From contig JAWVWS010001076.1 in the NCBI GenBank assembly GCA_033807775.1, forward strand, positions 1 through 64,000: a stretch of DNA of 64,000 bases, read 5' to 3'. This document shows, piece after piece, positions 12,165 through 27,100 of this stretch. The first letter of the stretch is position 1; each line of letters starts with the position of its first letter. The notes beneath the pieces are model-generated. The model saw only the letters and a list, made by a program, of their open reading frames with translations, ran no database searches and had not been told where the DNA came from. A program made the position numbers and the translations under genes. Source of the stretch: Saussurea involucrata. Lineage: Eukaryota; Streptophyta; Magnoliopsida; Asterales; Asteraceae.

Positions 12165-15100
12165 TGGTTGTTTTACAACATTTATGAAGATAACCATTTC
12201 AAAAGAGTTAAACTATTCCATTAACTCAACCATTGATATTTTCAAGTAAAACACACAAATAATTGGAAAATAACATTTTTGGCATGCACAAAGTTTTCAC
12301 AAATCACCTTGAACTCACCTCGCTAGATTTAAGCTAAATCTAGAATTTCTCCCAACGTAAGCTCCTTTGATGCAACCCGGATCCTTTAGGCCAAATCTTC
12401 CAAAACCTAGATCCACAAGTTTCCAACCATAAGTATTTATCCTCAAATACTTAGAATCATTTCCCAAACATTTAGAAGCCAAAATCTCAAATACATCAAT
12501 CCCTAATCTACATAAATGAAGAAGGAGAAGAACACTTCAACTAAACATAACCAAAATTTCGACAATACTCCAAACGAGAAAGAAAGTGAACAAAATATGA
12601 TTTTGAGCAATTAATCCTTTCTTGACATATTCTGATTTCTACACATCAAAATATCCAAAAGCCCAAAATGTGGTTGTTTTACCACATTTATGAAGATAAC
12701 CATTTCAAAAGAGTTAAACTATTCGATTAACTCAACCATTGATATTTTCAAGTAAAACACACAAATATTTGGAAAATAACATTTTTAGCATGCACAATTT
12801 TTTCACAAATCACCTTGAACTCACCTCGCTAAATTTAAGCTAAATCTAGAATTTCTCCCAACGTAAGCTCCTTTGATGCAACCCGGATCCTTTAGGCCAA
12901 ATCTTCCAAAACCTAGATCCACAAGTTTCCAACCATAAGTATTTATCCTCAAATACTTATAATCATTCCCCAAACCTTTAGAACATAAAATCTCAAATAC
13001 ATCAAGCCTTTTTTTTTGGATAGGGTTCCTAGGCCTTCGGCCCAGTAAATACATCAAGCCTTAATCTTCATAAATGAAGAAGGAGAAGAACACTTCAACT
13101 AAACATAACCAAAATCGTCCACAATACTCCAAACGAGAAAGAAAGTGAACAAAATATGATTTTGACCAATTAATCCTTTAATGACATATTATGATTTCTA
13201 CACATCAAAATATCCAAAAGCCCCAAATATGGTTGTTTTACAACATTTAGGAAGATAACCATTTCAAAAGAGTTAAACTATTCCATTAACTCAACCATTG
13301 ATATTTTCAAGTAAAACACACAAATATTTGGAAAATAACATTTTTGGCATGCACAAAGTTTTCACAAATCACCTTGAACTCACCTCGCTAGATTTAAGCT
13401 AAATCTAGAATTTCTCCCAACGTAAGCTCCTTTGATGCAACCCGGATCCTTTAGGCCAAATCTTCCAAAACCTAGATCCACAAGTTTCCAACCATAAGTA
13501 TTTATCCTAAAATACTTAGAATCATTTCCCAAACATTTAGAAGCCAAAATCTCAAATACATCAATCCCTAATCTACATAAATGAAGAAGGAGAAGAACAC
13601 TTCAACTAAACATAACCAAAATTTCGACAATACTCCAAACGAGAAAGAAAGTGAACAAAATATGATTTTGAGCAATTAATCCTTTATTGACATATTCTGA
13701 TTTCTACACATCAAAATATCCAAAAGCCCCAAATATGGTTGTTTTACAACATTTATGAAGATAACCATTTCAAAAGAGTTAAACTATTCCATTAACTCAA
13801 CCATTGATATTTTCACGTAAAACACACAAATATTTGGAAAATAACATTTTTGGCATGCACAAAGTTTTCACAAATCACCTTGAACTCACCTCGCTAGATT
13901 TAAGCTAAATCTAGAATTTCTCCCAACGTAAGCTCCTTTGATGCAACCCGGATCCTTTAGGCCAAATCTTCCAAAACCTAGATCCACAAGTTTCCAACCA
14001 TAAGTATTTATCCTCAAATACTTAGAATCATTTCCCAAACATTTAGAAGCCAAAATCTCAAATACATCAATCCCTAATCTACATAAATGAAGAAGGAGAA
14101 GAACACTTCAACTAAACATAACCAAAATCGTCCACAATACTCCAAACGAGAAAGAAAGTGAACAAAATATGATTTTGACCAATTAATCCTTTAATGACAT
14201 ATTATGATTTCTACACATCAAAATATCCAAAAGCCCCAAATATGGTTGTTTTACAACATTTATGAAGATAACCATTTCAAAAGAGTTAAACTATTCCATT
14301 AACTCAACCATTGATATTTTCAAGTAAAACACACAAATAATTGGAAAATAACATTTTTGGCATGCACAAAGTTTTCACAAATCACCTTGAACTCACCTCG
14401 CTAGATTTAAGCTAAATCTAGAATTTCTCCCAACGTAAGCTCCTTTGATGCAACCCGGATCCTTTAGGCCAAATCTTCCAAAACCTAGATCCACAAGTTT
14501 CCAACCATAAGTATTTATCCTCAAATACTTAGAATCATTTCCCAAACATTTAGAAGCCAAAATCTCAAATACATCAATCCCTAATCTACATAAATGAAGA
14601 AGGAGAAGAACACTTCAACTAAACATAACCAAAATTTCGACAATACTCCAAACGAGAAAGAAAGTGAACAAAATATGATTTTGAGCAATTAATCCTTTAT
14701 TGACATATTCTGATTTCTACACATCAAAATATCCAAAAGCCCCAAATATGGTTGTTTTACAACATTTATGAAGATAACCATTTCAAAAGAGTTAAACTAT
14801 TCCATTAACTCAACCATTGATATTTTCACGTAAAACACACAAATATTTGGAAAATAACATTTTTGGCATGCACAAAGTTTTCACAAATCACCTTGAACTC
14901 ACCTCGCTAGATTTAAGCTAAATCTAGAATTTCTCCCAACGTAAGCTCCTTTGATGCAACCCGGATCCTTTAGGCCAATCTTCCAAAACCTAGATCCACA
15001 AGTTTCCAACCATAAGTATTTATCCTCAAATACTTAGAATCATTCCCCAAACATTTAGAACCTAAAATCTCAAATACATCAAGCCTTAATCTTCATAAAT

Positions 15101-18100
15101 GAAGAAGGAGAAGAACACTTCAACTAAACAAAACCAAAATCGTCCACAATACTCCAAACGAGAAAGAAAGTGAACAAAATATGATTTTGACCAATTAATC
15201 CTTTAATGACATATTATGATTTCTACACATCAAAATATCCAAAAGCCCCAAATGTGGTTGTTTTACCACATTTATGAAGATAACCATTTCATAAGAGTTA
15301 AACTATTCGATTAAATCAACCATTGATATTTTCAAGTAAAACACACAAATATTTGGAAAATAACATTTTTAGCATGCACAATTTTTTCACAAATCACCTT
15401 GAACTCACCTCGCTAAATTTAAGCTAAATCTAGAATTTCTCCCAACGTAAGCTCCTTTGATGCAACCCGGATCCTTTAGGCCAAATCTTCCAAAACCTAG
15501 ATCCACAAGTTTCCAACCATAAGTATTTATCCTCAAATACTTATAATCATTCCCCAAACCTTTAGAACATAAAATCTCAAATACATCAAGCCTTTTTTTT
15601 TTTGGATAGGGTTCCTAGGCCTTCGGCCCAGTAAATACATCAAGCCTTAATCTTCATAAATGAAGAAGGAGAAGAACACTTCAACTAAACATAACCAAAA
15701 TCGTCCACAATACTCCAAACGAGAAAGAAAGTGAACAAAATATGATTTTGACCAATTAATCCTTTAATGACATATTATGATTTCTACACATCAAAATATC
15801 CAAAAGCCCCAAATATGGTTGTTTTACAACATTTATGAAGATAACCATTTCAAAAGAGTTAAACTATTCCATTAACTCAACCATTGATATTTTCAAGTAA
15901 AACACACAAATAATTGGAAAATAACATTTTTGGCATGCACAAAGTTTTCACAAATCACCTTGAACTCACCTCGCTAGATTTAAGCTAAATCTAGAATTTC
16001 TCCCAACGTAAGCTCCTTTGATGCAACCCGGATCCTTTAGGCCAAATCTTCCAAAACCTAGATCCACAAGTTTCCAACCATAAGTATTTATCCTCAAATA
16101 CTTAGAATCATTTCCCAAACATTTAGAAGCCAAAATCTCAAATACATCAATCCCTAATCTACATAAATGAAGAAGGAGAAGAACACTTCAACTAAACATA
16201 ACCAAAATTTCGACAATACTCCAAACGAGAAAGAAAGTGAACAAAATATGATTTTGAGCAATTAATCCTTTCTTGACATATTCTGATTTCTACACATCAA
16301 AATATCCAAAAGCCCAAAATGTGGTTGTTTTACCACATTTATGAAGATAACCATTTCAAAAGAGTTAAACTATTCGATTAACTCAACCATTGATATTTTC
16401 AAGTAAAACACACAAATATTTGGAAAATAACATTTTTAGCATGCACAATTTTTTCACAAATCACCTTGAACTCACCTCGCTAAATTTAAGCTAAATCTAG
16501 AATTTCTCCCAACGTAAGCTCCTTTGATGCAACCCGGATCCTTTAGGCCAAATCTTCCAAAACCTAGATCCACAAGTTTCCAACCATAAGTATTTATCCT
16601 CAAATACTTATAATCATTCCCCAAACCTTTAGAACATAAAATCTCAAATACATCAAGCCTTTTTTTTTGGATAGGGTTCCTAGGCCTTCGGCCCAGTAAA
16701 TACATCAAGCCTTAATCTTCATAAATGAAGAAGGAGAAGAACACTTCAACTAAACATAACCAAAATCGTCCACAATACTCCAAACGAGAAAGAAAGTGAA
16801 CAAAATATGATTTTGACCAATTAATCCTTTAATGACATATTATGATTTCTACACATCAAAATATCCAAAAGCCCCAAATATGGTTGTTTTACAACATTTA
16901 GGAAGATAACCATTTCAAAAGAGTTAAACTATTCCATTAACTCAACCATTGATATTTTCAAGTAAAACACACAAATATTTGGAAAATAACATTTTTGGCA
17001 TGCACAAAGTTTTCACAAATCACCTTGAACTCACCTCGCTAGATTTAAGCTAAATCTAGAATTTCTCCCAACGTAAGCTCCTTTGATGCAACCCGGATCC
17101 TTTAGGCCAAATCTTCCAAAACCTAGATCCACAAGTTTCCAACCATAAGTATTTATCCTCAAATACTTAGAATCATTTCCCAAACATTTAGAAGCCAAAA
17201 TCTCAAATACATCAATCCCTAATCTACATAAATGAAGAAGGAGAAGAACACTTCAACTAAACATAACCAAAATTTCGACAATACTCCAAACGAGAAAGAA
17301 AGTGAACAAAATATGATTTTGAGCAATTAATCCTTTATTGACATATTCTGATTTCTACACATCAAAATATCCAAAAGCCCCAAATATGGTTGTTTTACAA
17401 CATTTATGAAGATAACCATTTCAAAAGAGTTAAACTATTCCATTAACTCAACCATTGATATTTTCACGTAAAACACACAAATATTTGGAAAATAACATTT
17501 TTGGCATGCACAAAGTTTTCACAAATCACCTTGAACTCACCTCGCTAGATTTAAGCTAAATCTAGAATTTCTCCCAACGTAAGCTCCTTTGATGCAACCC
17601 GGATCCTTTAGGCCAAATCTTCCAAAACCTAGATCCACAAGTTTCCAACCATAAGTATTTATCCTCAAATACTTAGAATCATTTCCCAAACATTTAGAAG
17701 CCAAAATCTCAAATACATCAATCCCTAATCTACATAAATGAAGAAGGAGAAGAACACTTCAACTAAACATAACCAAAATTTCGACAATACTCCAAACGAG
17801 AAAGAAAGTGAACAAAATATGATTTTGAGCAATTAATCCTTTATTGACATATTCTGATTTCTACACATCAAAATATCCAAAAGCCCCAAATATGGTTGTT
17901 TTACAACATTTATGAAGATAACCATTTCAAAAGAGTTAAACTATTCCATTAACTCAACCATTGATATTTTCACGTAAAACACACAAATATTTGGAAAATA
18001 ACATTTTTGGCATGCACAAAGTTTTCACAAATCACCTTGAACTCACCTCGCTAGATTTAAGCTAAATCTAGAATTTCTCCCAACGTAAGCTCCTTTGATG

Positions 18101-21100
18101 CAACCCGGATCCTTTAGGCCAATCTTCCAAAACCTAGATCCACAAGTTTCCAACCATAAGTATTTATCCTCAAATACTTAGAATCATTCCCCAAACATTT
18201 AGAACCTAAAATCTCAAATACATCAAGCCTTAATCTTCATAAATGAAGAAGGAGAAGAACACTTCAACTAAACAAAACCAAAATCGTCCACAATACTCCA
18301 AACGAGAAAGAAAGTGAACAAAATATGATTTTGACCAATTAATCCTTTAATGACATATTATGATTTCTACACATCAAAATATCCAAAAGCCCCAAATGTG
18401 GTTGTTTTACCACATTTATGAAGATAACCATTTCAAAAGAGTTAAACTATTCGATTAAATCAACCATTGATAATTTCAAGTAAAACACACAAATATTTGG
18501 AAAATAACATTTTTAGCATGCACAATTTTTTCACAAATCACCTTGAACTCACCTCGCTAAATTTAAGCTAAATCTAGAATTTCTCCCAACGTAAGCTCCT
18601 TTGATGCAACCCGGATCCTTTAGGCCAAATCTTCCAAAACCTAGATCCACAAGTTTCCAACCATAAGTATTTATCCTCAAATACTTATAATCATTCCCCA
18701 AACCTTTAGAACATAAAATCTGAAATACATCAAGCCTTTTTTTTTGGATAGGGTTCCTAGGCCTTCGGCCCAGTAAATACATCAAGCCTTAATCTTCATA
18801 AATGAAGAAGGAGAAGAACACTTCAACTAAACATAACCAAAATCGTCCACAATACTCCAAACGAGAAAGAAAGTGAACAAAATATGATTTTGACCAATTA
18901 ATCCTTTAATGACATATTATGATTTCTACACATCAAAATATCCAAAAGCCCCAAATATGGTTGTTTTACAACATTTATGAAGATAACCATTTCAAAAGAG
19001 TTAAACTATTCCATTAACTCAACCATTGATATTTTCAAGTAAAACACACAAATAATTGGAAAATAACATTTTTGGCATGCACAAAGTTTTCACAAATCAC
19101 CTTGAACTCACCTCGCTAGATTTAAGCTAAATCTAGAATTTCTCCCAACGTAAGCTCCTTTGATGCAACCCGGATCCTTTAGGCCAAATCTTCCAAAACC
19201 TAGATCCACAAGTTTCCAACCATAAGTATTTATCCTCAAATACTTAGAATCATTTCCCAAACATTTAGAAGCCAAAATCTCAAATACATCAATCCCTAAT
19301 CTACATAAATGAAGAAGGAGAAGAACACTTCAACTAAACATAACCAAAATTTCGACAATACTCCAAACGAGAAAGAAAGTGAACAAAATATGATTTTGAG
19401 CAATTAATCCTTTATTGACATATTCTGATTTCTACACATCAAAATATCCAAAAGCCCCAAATGTGGTTGTTTTACCACATTTATGAAGATAACCATTTCA
19501 AAAGAGTTAAACTATTCGATTAACTCAACCATTGATATTTTCAAGTAAAACACACAAATATTTGGAAAATAACATTTTTAGCATGCACAATTTTTTCACA
19601 AATCACCTTGAACTCACCTCGCTAAATTTAAGCTAAATCTAGAATTTCTCCCAACGTAAGCTCCTTTGATGCAACCCGGATCCTTTAGGCCAAATCTTCC
19701 AAAACCTAGATCCACAAGTTTCCAACCATAAGTATTTATCCTCAAATACTTATAATCATTCCCCAAACCTTTAGAACATAAAATCTCAAATACATCAAGC
19801 CTTTTTTTTTGGATAGGGTTCCTAGGCCTTCGGCCCAGTAAATACATCAAGCCTTAATCTTCATAAATGAAGAAGGAGAAGAACACTTCAACTAAACATA
19901 ACCAAAATCGTCCACAATACTCCAAACGAGAAAGAAAGTGAACAAAATATGATTTTGACCAATTAATCCTTTAATGACATATTATGATTTCTACACATCA
20001 AAATATCCAAAAGCCCCAAATATGGTTGTTTTACAACATTTAGGAAGATAACCATTTCAAAAGAGTTAAACTATTCCATTAACTCAACCATTGATATTTT
20101 CAAGTAAAACACACAAATATTTGGAAAATAACATTTTTGGCATGCACAAAGTTTTCACAAATCACCTTGAACTCACCTCGCTAGATTTAAGCTAAATCTA
20201 GAATTTCTCCCAACGTAAGCTCCTTTGATGCAACCCGGATCCTTTAGGCCAAATCTTCCAAAACCTAGATCCACAAGTTTCCAACCATAAGTATTTATCC
20301 TCAAATACTTAGAATCATTTCCCAAACATTTAGAAGCCAAAATCTCAAATACATCAATCCCTAATCTACATAAATGAAGAAGGAGAAGAACACTTCAACT
20401 AAACATAACCAAAATTTCGACAATACTCCAAACGAGAAAGAAAGTGAACAAAATATGATTTTGAGCAATTAATCCTTTATTGACATATTCTGATTTCTAC
20501 ACATCAAAATATCCAAAAGCCCCAAATATGGTTGTTTTACAACATTTATGAAGATAACCATTTCAAAAGAGTTAAACTATTCCATTAACTCAACCATTGA
20601 TATTTTCACGTAAAACACACAAATATTTGGAAAATAACATTTTTGGCATGCACAAAGTTTTCACAAATCACCTTGAACTCACCTCGCTAGATTTAAGCTA
20701 AATCTAGAATTTCTCCCAACGTAAGCTCCTTTGATGCAACCCGGATCCTTTAGGCCAAATCTTCCAAAACCTAGATCCACAAGTTTCCAACCATAAGTAT
20801 TTATCCTCAAATACTTAGAATCATTTCCCAAACATTTAGAAGCCAAAATCTCAAATACATCAATCCCTAATCTACATAAATGAAGAAGGAGAAGAACACT
20901 TCAACTAAACATAACCAAAATTTCGACAATACTCCAAACGAGAAAGAAAGTGAACAAAATATGATTTTGAGCAATTAATCCTTTATTGACATATTCTGAT
21001 TTCTACACATCAAAATATCCAAAAGCCCCAAATATGGTTGTTTTACAACATTTATGAAGATAACCATTTCAAAAGAGTTAAACTATTCCATTAACTCAAC

Positions 21101-22099
21101 CATTGATATTTTCACGTAAAACACACAAATATTTGGAAAATAACATTTTTGGCATGCACAAAGTTTTCACAAATCACCTTGAACTCACCTCGCTAGATTT
21201 AAGCTAAATCTAGAATTTCTCCCAACGTAAGCTCCTTTGATGCAACCCGGATCCTTTAGGCCAATCTTCCAAAACCTAGATCCACAAGTTTCCAACCATA
21301 AGTATTTATCCTCAAATACTTAGAATCATTCCCCAAACATTTAGAACCTAAAATCTCAAATACATCAAGCCTTAATCTTCATAAATGAAGAAGGAGAAGA
21401 ACACTTCAACTAAACAAAACCAAAATCGTCCACAATACTCCAAACGAGAAAGAAAGTGAACAAAATATGATTTTGACCAATTAATCCTTTAATGACATAT
21501 TATGATTTCTACACATCAAAATATCCAAAAGCCCCAAATGTGGTTGTTTTACCACATTTATGAAGATAACCATTTCAAAAGAGTTAAACTATTCGATTAA
21601 ATCAACCATTGATAATTTCAAGTAAAACACACAAATATTTGGAAAATAACATTTTTAGCATGCACAATTTTTTCACAAATCACCTTGAACTCACCTCGCT
21701 AAATTTAAGCTAAATCTAGAATTTCTCCCAACGTAAGCTCCTTTGATGCAACCCGGATCCTTTAGGCCAAATCTTCCAAAACCTAGATCCACAAGTTTCC
21801 AACCATAAGTATTTATCCTCAAATACTTATAATCATTCCCCAAACCTTTAGAACATAAAATCTCAAATACATCAAGCCTTTTTTTTTGGATAGGGTTCCT
21901 AGGCCTTCGGCCCAGTAAATACATCAAGCCTTAATCTTCATAAATGAAGAAGGAGAAGAACACTTCAACTAAACATAACCAAAATCGTCCACAATACTCC
22001 AAACGAGAAAGAAAGTGAACAAAATATGATTTTGACCAATTAATCCTTTAATGACATATTATGATTTCTACACATCAAAATATCCAAAAGCCCCAAATA
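12165..22099. repeat. Hexamer higher-order repeat, about 3142 bp (one heptamer variant)
   Basis: A private variant, 'acatttaggaag', recurs at 13250, 16901, 20043 and 23184 (spacing 3651, 3142, 3141). Unit boundaries at 15816, 18958 and 22100 give two hexamers of 3142 bp: four 506-bp and two 559-bp monomers. The first unit, 12165-15815, has seven monomers (3651 bp), with one additional monomer. One of its members (13736, 507 bp) joins a short-type head to the 'atcgtccac' tail, so it looks like a recombinant. Confidence 0.8.
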
Positions 22100-24175
22100 T
22101 GGTTGTTTTACAACATTTATGAAGATAACCATTTCAAAAGAGTTAAACTATTCCATTAACTCAACCATTGATATTTTCAAGTAAAACACACAAATAATTG
22201 GAAAATAACATTTTTGGCATGCACAAAGTTTTCACAAATCACCTTGAACTCACCTCGCTAGATTTAAGTTAAATCTAGAATTTCTCCCAACGTAAGCTCC
22301 TTTGATGCAACCCGGATCCTTTAGGCCAAATCTTCCAAAACCTAGATCCACAAGTTTTCAACCATAAGTATTTATCCTCAAATACTTAGAATCATTTCCC
22401 AAACATTTAGAAGCCAAAATCTCAAATACATCAATCCCTAATCTACATAAATGAAGAAGGAGAAGAACACTTCAACTAAACATAACCAAAATTTCGACAA
22501 TACTCCAAACGAGAAAGAAAGTGAACAAAATATGATTTTGAGCAATTAATCCTTTATTGACATATTCTGATTTCTACACATCAAAATATCCAAAAGCCCC
22601 AAATGTGGTTGTTTTACCACATTTATGAAGATAACCATTTCAAAAGAGTTAAACTATTCGATTAACTCAACCATTGATATTTTCAAGTAAAACACACAAA
22701 TATTTGGAAAATAACATTTTTAGCATGCACAATTTTTTCACAAATCACCTTGAACTCACCTCGCTAAATTTAAGCTAAATCTAGAATTTCTCCCAACGTA
22801 AGCTCCTTTGATGCAACCCGGATCCTTTAGGCCAAATCTTCCAAAACCTAGATCCACAAGTTTCCAACCATAAGTATTTATCCTCAAATACTTATAATCA
22901 TTCCCCAAACCTTTAGAACATAAAATCTCAAATACATCAAGCCTTTTTTTTGGATAGGGTTCCTAGGCCTTCGGCCCAGTAAATACATCAAGCCTTAATC
23001 TTCATAAATGAAGAAGGAGAAGAACACTTCAACTAAACATAACCAAAATCGTCCACAATACTCCAAACGAGAAAAAAAGTGAACAAAATATGATTTTGAC
23101 CAATTAATCCTTTAATGACATATTATGATTTCTACACATCAAAATATCCAAAAGCCCCAAATATGGTTGTTTTACAACATTTAGGAAGATAACCATTTCA
23201 AAAGAGTTAAACTATTCCATTAACTCAACCATTGATATTTTCAAGTAAAACACACAAATATTTGGAAAATAACATTTTTGGCATGCACAAAGTTTTCACA
23301 AATCACCTTGAACTCACCTCGCTAGATTTAAGCTAAATCTAGAATTTCTCCCAACGTAAGCTCCTTTGATGCAACCCGGATCCTTTAGGCCAAATCTTCC
23401 AAAACCTAGATCCACAAGTTTCCAACCATAAGTATTTATCCTCAAATACTTAGAATCATTTCCCAAACATTTAGAAGCCAAAATCTCAAATACATCAATC
23501 CCTAATCTACATAAATGAAGAAGGAGAAGAACACTTCAACTAAACATAACCAAAATTTCGACAATACTCCAAACGAGAAAGAAAGTGAACAAAATATGAT
23601 TTTGAGCAATTAATCCTTTATTGACATATTCTGATTTCTACACATCAAAATATCCAAAAGCCCCAAATATGGTTGTTTTACAACATTTATGAAGATAACC
23701 ATTTCAAAAGAGTTAAACTATTCCATTAACTCAACCATTGATATTTTCACGTAAAACACACAAATATTTGGAAAATAACATTTTTGGCATGCACAAAGTT
23801 TTCACAAATCACCTTGAACTCACCTCGCTAGATTTAAGCTAAATCTAGAATTTCTCCCAACGTAAGCTCCTTTGATGCAACCCGGATCCTTTAGGCCAAT
23901 CTTCCAAAACCTAGATCCACAAGTTTCCAACCATAAGTATTTATCCTCAAATACTTAGAATCATTCCCCAAACATTTAGAACCTAAAATCTCAAATACAT
24001 CAAGCCTTAATCTTCATAAATGAAGAAGGAGAAGAACACTTCAACTAAACAAAACCAAAATCGTCCACAATACTCCAAACGAGAAAGAAAGTGAACAAAA
24101 TATGATTTTGACCAATTAATCCTTTAATGACATATTATGATTTCTACACATCAAAATATCCAAAAGCCCCAAATG

Positions 24176-27100
24176 TGGTTGTTTTACCACATTTATGAAG
24201 ATAACCATTTCAAAAGAGTTAAACTATTCGATTAACTCAACCATTGATATTTTCAAGTAAAACACACAAATATTTGGAAAATAACATTTTTAGCATGCAC
24301 AATTTTTTCACAAATCACCTTGAACTCACCTCGCTAAATTTAAGCTAAATCTAGAATTTCTCCCAACGTAAGCTCCTTTGATGCAACCCGGATCCTTTAG
24401 GCCAAATCTTCCAAAACCTAGATCCACAAGTTTCCAACCATAAGTATTTATCCTCAAATACTTATAAACATTCCCCAAACCTTTAGAACATAAAATCTCA
24501 AATACATCAAGCCTTTTTTTTGGATAGGGTTCCTAGGCCTTCGGCCCAGTAAATACATCAAGCCTTAATCTTCATAAATGAATAAGGAGAAGAACACTTC
24601 AACTAAACATAACCAAAATCGTCCACAATACTCCAAACGAGAAAGAAAGTGAACAAAATATGATTTTGACCAATTAATCCTTTAATGACATATTATGATT
24701 TCTACACATCAAAATATCCAAAAGCCCCAAATATGGTTGTTTTACAACATTTATGAAGATAACCATTTCAAAAGAGTTAAACTATTCCATTAACTCAACC
24801 ATTGATATTTTCAAGTAAAACACACAAATATTTGGAAAATAACATTTTTGGCATGCACAAAGTTTTCACAAATCACCTTGAACTCACCTCGCTAGATTTA
24901 AGCTAAATCTAGAATTTCTCCCAACGTAAGCTCCTTTGATGCAACCCGGATCCTTTAGGCCAAATCTTCCAAAACCTAGATCCACAAGTTTCCAACCATA
25001 AGTATTTATCCTCAAATACTTAGAATCATTTCCCAAACATTTAGAAGCCAAAATCTCAAATACATCAATCCCTAATCTACATAAATGAAGAAGGAGAAGA
25101 ACACTTCAACTAAACATAACCAAAATTTCGACAATACTCCAAACGAGAAAGAAAGTGAACAAAATATGATTTTGAGCAATTAATCCTTTATTGACATATT
25201 CTGATTTCTACACATCAAAATATGCAAAAGCCCCAAATATGGTTGTTTTACAACATTTATGAAGATAACCATTTCAAAAGAGTTAAACTATTCCATTAAC
25301 TCAACCATTGATATTTTCACGTAAAACACACAAATATTTGGAAAATAACATTTTTGGCATGCACAAAGTTTTCACAAATCACCTTGAACTCACCTCGCTA
25401 GATTTAAGCTAAATCTAGAATTTCTCCCAACGTAAGCTCCTTTGATGCAACCCGGATCCTTTAGGCCAATCTTCCAAAACCTAGATCCACAAGTTTCCAA
25501 CCATAAGTATTTATCCTCAAATACTTAGAATCATTCCCCAAACATTTAGAACCTAAAATCTCAAATACATCAAGCCTTAATCTTCATAAATGAAGAAGGA
25601 GAAGAACACTTCAACTAAACATAACCAAAATCGTCCACAATACTCCAAACGAGAAAGAAAGTGAACAAAATATGATTTTGACCAATTAATCCTTTAATGA
25701 CATATTATGATTTCTACACATCAAAATATCCAAAAGCCCCAAATGTGGTTGTTTTACCACATTTATGAAGATAACCATTTCAAAAGAGTTAAACTATTCG
25801 ATTAACTCAACCATTGATATTTTCAAGTAAAACACACAAATATTTGGAAAATAACATTTTTAGCATGCACAATTTTTTCACAAATCACCTTGAACTCACC
25901 TCGCTAAATTTAAGCTAAATCTAGAATTTCTCCCAACGTAAGCTCCTTTGATGCAACCCGGATCCTTTAGGCCAAATCTTCCAAAACCTAGATCCACAAG
26001 TTTCCAACCATAAGTATTTATCCTCAAATACTTAGAATCATTCCCCAAACCTTTAGAACATAAAATCTCAAATACATCAAGCCTTTTTTTTTGGATAGGG
26101 TTCCTAGGCCTTCGGCCCAGTAAATACATCAAGCCTTAATCTTCATAAATGAAGAAGGAGAAGAACACTTCAACTAAACATAACCAAAATCGTCCACAAT
26201 ACTCCAAACGAGAAAGAAAGTGAACAAAATATGATTTTGACCAATTAATCCTTTAAGGACATATTATGATTTCTACACATCAAAATATCCAAAAGCCCCA
26301 AATATGGTTGTTTTACAACATTTATGAAGATAACCATTTCAAAAGAGTTAAACTATTCCATTAACTCAACCATTGATATTTTCAAGTAAAACACACAAAT
26401 ATTTGGAAAATAACATTTTTGGCATGCACAAAGTTTTCACAAATCACCTTGAACTCACCTCGCTAGATTTAAGCTAAATCTAGAATTTCTCCCAACGTAA
26501 GCTCCTTTGATGCAACCCGGATCCTTTAGGCCAAATCTTCCAAAACCTAGATCCACAAGTTTCCAACCATAAGTATTTATCCTCAAATACTTAGAATCAT
26601 TTCCCAAACATTTAGAAGCCAAAATCTCAAATACATCAATCCCTAATCTACATAAATGAAGAAGGAGAAGAACACTTCAACTAAACATAACCAAAATTTC
26701 GACAATACTCCAAACGAGAAAGAAAGTGAACAAAATATGATTTTGAGCAATTAATCCTTTATTGACATATTCTGATTTCTACACATCAAAATATCCAAAA
26801 GCCCCAAATATGGTTGTTTTACAACATTTATGAAGATAACCATTTCAAAAGAGTTAAACTATTCCATTAACTCAACCATTGATATTTTCACGTAAAACAC
26901 ACAAATATTTGGAAAATAACATTTTTGGCATGCACAAAGTTTTCACAAATCACCTTGAACTCACCTCGCTAGATTTAAGCTAAATCTAGAATTTCTCCCA
27001 ACGTAAGCTCCTTTGATGCAACCCGGATCCTTTAGGCCAATCTTCCAAAACCTAGATCCACAAGTTTCCAACCATAAGTATTTATCCTCAAATACTTAGA

